Below are positions 62,735 through 64,000 of a DNA stretch of 64,000 nt, in pieces. The translations under genes and the position numbers were made by a program. The stretch's first letter is position 1, and each line of letters begins with the position of its first letter. The DNA lies in contig NZ_CP088245.1 of the NCBI RefSeq assembly GCF_021117275.1, positions 4,962,001-5,026,000 of the forward strand. The letters run 5' to 3'. This DNA is from Metabacillus sp. B2-18. Lineage in GTDB: Bacteria > Bacillota > Bacilli > Bacillales > Bacillaceae. The notes beneath the pieces are model-generated. The model searched no databases, was not told where the DNA came from, and saw nothing but the letters and a program-made list of their open reading frames with translations.

Positions 62735-62772
62735 AGAAAAAGGCATTATGCATGTGTAAAGTGCATAATGCC
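62735..62772 (-). terminator. Attenuator hairpin in the bmrCD leader
   Basis: GGCATTATGCA and its perfect 11-bp complement close around nine bases; on the minus strand TTTTTC follows. It sits about 160 bp before bmrC but downstream of the promoter and first leader frame, so it must be passed for transporter expression. Confidence 0.85.
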
Positions 62773-62849
62773 CGAAAAAAGACAATATAAAAACGCACGT
62801 CACAATAGTGATGACCTGCGCAGAAAAGTAAGTTAAGTGTTAGATCATT

Positions 62850-62921
62850 TTAAAGAAAGTTATGGCGGGTCACCTTACAATATGAAATTTTGCTATAAAA
62901 TCGCACTCTTACAATTTCCAT
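62850..62921 (-). CDS. Leader peptide (23 residues) of the bmrCD operon, BmrB-like
   Basis: ATG 62921 has GGAGG exactly 8 bp upstream and lies about 32 bp after the predicted start site. The peptide begins MEIVRVRFYSK and is basic with several aromatic residues, ending at TAA. In B. subtilis bmrCD follows a translated leader (bmrB) whose ribosome stalling by antibiotics prevents termination. Position and architecture fit that role; sequence kinship to BmrB could not be checked. The frame stays open past this TAA down to 62613. Confidence 0.65.
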   Translation of the reverse strand: MEIVRVRFYSKISYCKVTRHNFL

Positions 62922-62959
62922 TTTGTAACCCTCCAATTTTTGTAAATTAATTCATTTTT

Positions 62960-62989
62960 ATTGTATGTTTTTTCAAATCGTACTGTCAA
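62960..62989 (-). promoter_or_regulatory. Strong sigma-A promoter of the bmrCD leader
   Basis: On the minus strand TTGACA (62984-62989), an 18-bp spacer and TACAAT (62960-62965). The -35 is perfect and the -10 has one mismatch. Start is expected near 62953. Confidence 0.8.
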
Positions 62990-63095
62990 CGTTTTTCTGA
63001 AATTATTTTCCTGTTCAGTTATATGCTTCTTCATTATACAATTATGACTAATTTTTAACTTTAATCCATGAAAAGCACTGTGCGCACCTTGTAAG

Positions 63096-63121
63096 AAGGT
63101 TGCCCAGGGTTGGGCAACCTT
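63096..63121 (-). terminator. Hairpin after the partition-like gene, probable terminator
   Basis: AAGGTTGCCCA pairs perfectly with TGGGCAACCTT around GGGT. The T tract on the minus strand is weak (CTTCTTAC), so it could also be an mRNA 3'-end stabiliser. Confidence 0.55.
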
Positions 63122-63148
63122 AAAATAGACGCTATCAGAAAAGCTTGA

Positions 63149-63763
63149 TTATTTATTCATACTAGCCAGAAAGTCACCTAAAAGATCACTTAAGTCATCT
63201 ACTGGTTCATCTTCCTTCGCTTCACCCTCTATCGTAGCAGCAACTTCATTTTCTGTAGGGAAGATATCAAAATCAGCAATATCATCTTCAAGTGCATTTA
63301 CTACTACACTCTCTTCTTCTTCATTATTCTCTACCTGATTAACAGGGAAACCTTCCACTTCTACATCCATCGGGACATTTTCAACTTCCTGTAAATACAG
63401 AGCTTCATCTATATCCAGAGAATTACTAGTTAATGAAGCTAATATCGATGTTGCTCTGACTGGATCAGATAATAGTTGATAAACAATACTTCCCATTAGT
63501 GCCTCTGAATGAGAATGTTTTAGCCAATTTCGTTGATCTTTTGATAGTTGTTTTGGCAAAGGAAGTGTAATCATTTCTTTCTCTTTTTTTAATGAGCTGC
63601 CCACTCCTTCTAATACAAAATCAGCGATTGTACTAGAAAAATTTCTTTTCTCTGTTTGTTTTAGTTTCTCCAGTTGTCTTACTAAATGATCAGGGGTATC
63701 AGAGGGAAGGCGAAAGGTAATAGCCTGTCCCCTTTTTATGGTTGGTGCGCCCTTTTTATTCAT
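63149..63763 (-). CDS. Ribbon-helix-helix-like partition adaptor
   Basis: A 204-residue protein. The N-terminal segment IKRGQAITFRLPSDTPDHLVRQLEKLKQTEKRNFSSTIADFVLEG has the strand-helix-helix pattern of ParR/RHH DNA-binding proteins. The second half (about 110-204) is highly acidic and probably disordered (NNEEEESVVVNALEDD), ending in the hydrophobic patch LSDLLGDFLASM, which could bind the actin filament. ATG 63763 follows GGTGG. It starts 18 bp after the stop of a ParM-like gene, the classic order of type II partition operons. Confidence 0.7.
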   Translation of the reverse strand: MNKKGAPTIKRGQAITFRLPSDTPDHLVRQLEKLKQTEKRNFSSTIADFVLEGVGSSLKKEKEMITLPLPKQLSKDQRNWLKHSHSEALMGSIVYQLLSDPVRATSILASLTSNSLDIDEALYLQEVENVPMDVEVEGFPVNQVENNEEEESVVVNALEDDIADFDIFPTENEVAATIEGEAKEDEPVDDLSDLLGDFLASMNK

Positions 63764-63781
63764 ATAACCACCCAATTTTAA

Positions 63782-64000
63782 TTAGACTGTTTGCTTCTCA
63801 TTCTTTTTCGGAGGCTCGCTGGTTTTTCTGACAAAATCGGAAACTAGTTTATAATAAGCATTTGCCATCATCCAAATACTTTCGTTTTCATCTTCAAAAA
63901 ACTCAATATTGTAGCCATCTAAACTATTATTTAACATCTTAATATAATCTTTTAGAACAATGGCTCCTCCACCAACAAAATAGCAGATTTCTGTTTGTGA
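63782..64000 (-). CDS. ParM/StbA-like actin protein, 5' part missing
   Basis: The last 72 residues of an actin-like ATPase; the start is beyond the right edge. The motif ICYFVGGGAIVLKDYI is the conserved adenosine-binding segment of ParM/Alp-type actins, followed by FFEDENESIWMMANAYYKLV, typical of their last helix, and a short basic tail. With the next gene it forms a probable partition or cytoskeletal pair. No replication gene is seen here, so its setting (integrated element or chromosome) is open. Confidence 0.75.
   Translation of the reverse strand, partial: SQTEICYFVGGGAIVLKDYIKMLNNSLDGYNIEFFEDENESIWMMANAYYKLVSDFVRKTSEPPKKNEKQTV

Noticed and set aside
62588..62836. 82-codon plus-strand frame opposite the bmrC leader
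   Set aside because: Antisense to the leader elements with no ribosome site; the minus-strand signals explain the region.
1..64000. tRNA, rRNA, insertion sequences and prophage genes
   Set aside because: None was recognised on either strand, although short or unusual RNA genes could be missed by eye.

Overview
The window looks like a chromosomal stretch of a low-GC, spore-forming member of the Bacillaceae. The evidence is gene content and order matching Bacillus: qoxABCD, liaIHFSR, split nas genes with TnrA-type boxes, a GerA-type germinant receptor operon, an RsbR paralogue, a perfect sigma-B type promoter, a cre site, and purU, ade, pepT and BmrCD-type genes. I see no rRNA, tRNA, insertion sequence or prophage genes.

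Layout. 1-410: niacin transporter fragment. 715-4858: small membrane protein, then the qox operon (terminal quinol oxidase). 5339-8400: SRPBCC, VOC and topoisomerase III genes. 8545-13421: sigma-B promoted GlsB-like membrane protein, an RsbR-like stressosome protein, and the lia envelope-stress operon. 13706-16808: Rieske-tailed oxidoreductase and fatty acid desaturase, separated by two kinds of tandem repeat. 17205-29018: assimilatory nitrate/nitrite module (nasFED, nasCB, nasA), interrupted by a PAS-STAS gene. 29142-32941: germination operon in the order A-C-B. 32989-37962: malic enzyme, a MarR/MFS pair with two operators, an aldo/keto reductase and a DinB protein. 38004-41171: HemD-like protein, purU and a split ThrE exporter. 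41296-43703: a 52-bp tandem array and a PhoD-like phosphatase between dispersed repeats. 43869-49410: EamA transporter, adenine deaminase, HEAT-like protein and a lipoprotein. 49571-55741: pepT and a sigma-54 controlled module (activator, YfcC-type carrier, isoaspartyl dipeptidase). 55847-58728: GNAT, UMF1 transporter, DUF421 protein and a 31-residue cationic peptide. 58801-62989: BmrCD-type multidrug ABC transporter behind a translated leader with an internal terminator. 63149-64000: ribbon-helix-helix-like protein and the end of a ParM-like actin.

How the parts work together. The nas genes take up nitrate, reduce it through nitrite to ammonium, and supply siroheme (NasF). TnrA-type boxes centred about 50 bp before the inferred start sites imply induction by nitrogen limitation. 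The sigma-54 module implies induced use of isoaspartyl or related dipeptides. The lia operon, BmrCD and the STAS proteins form a stress and antibiotic response layer.

Least explained signals: (i) the leader and attenuator before bmrCD; (ii) two arrays sharing an exact 52-bp period; (iii) two arrays of TTGCAA-type motifs with an exact 21-bp period; (iv) a GTGACAGGCACC repeat family that abuts stop codons; (v) a ParM-like partition pair at the right edge. Functions are inferred from recognised motifs; no database search was possible.
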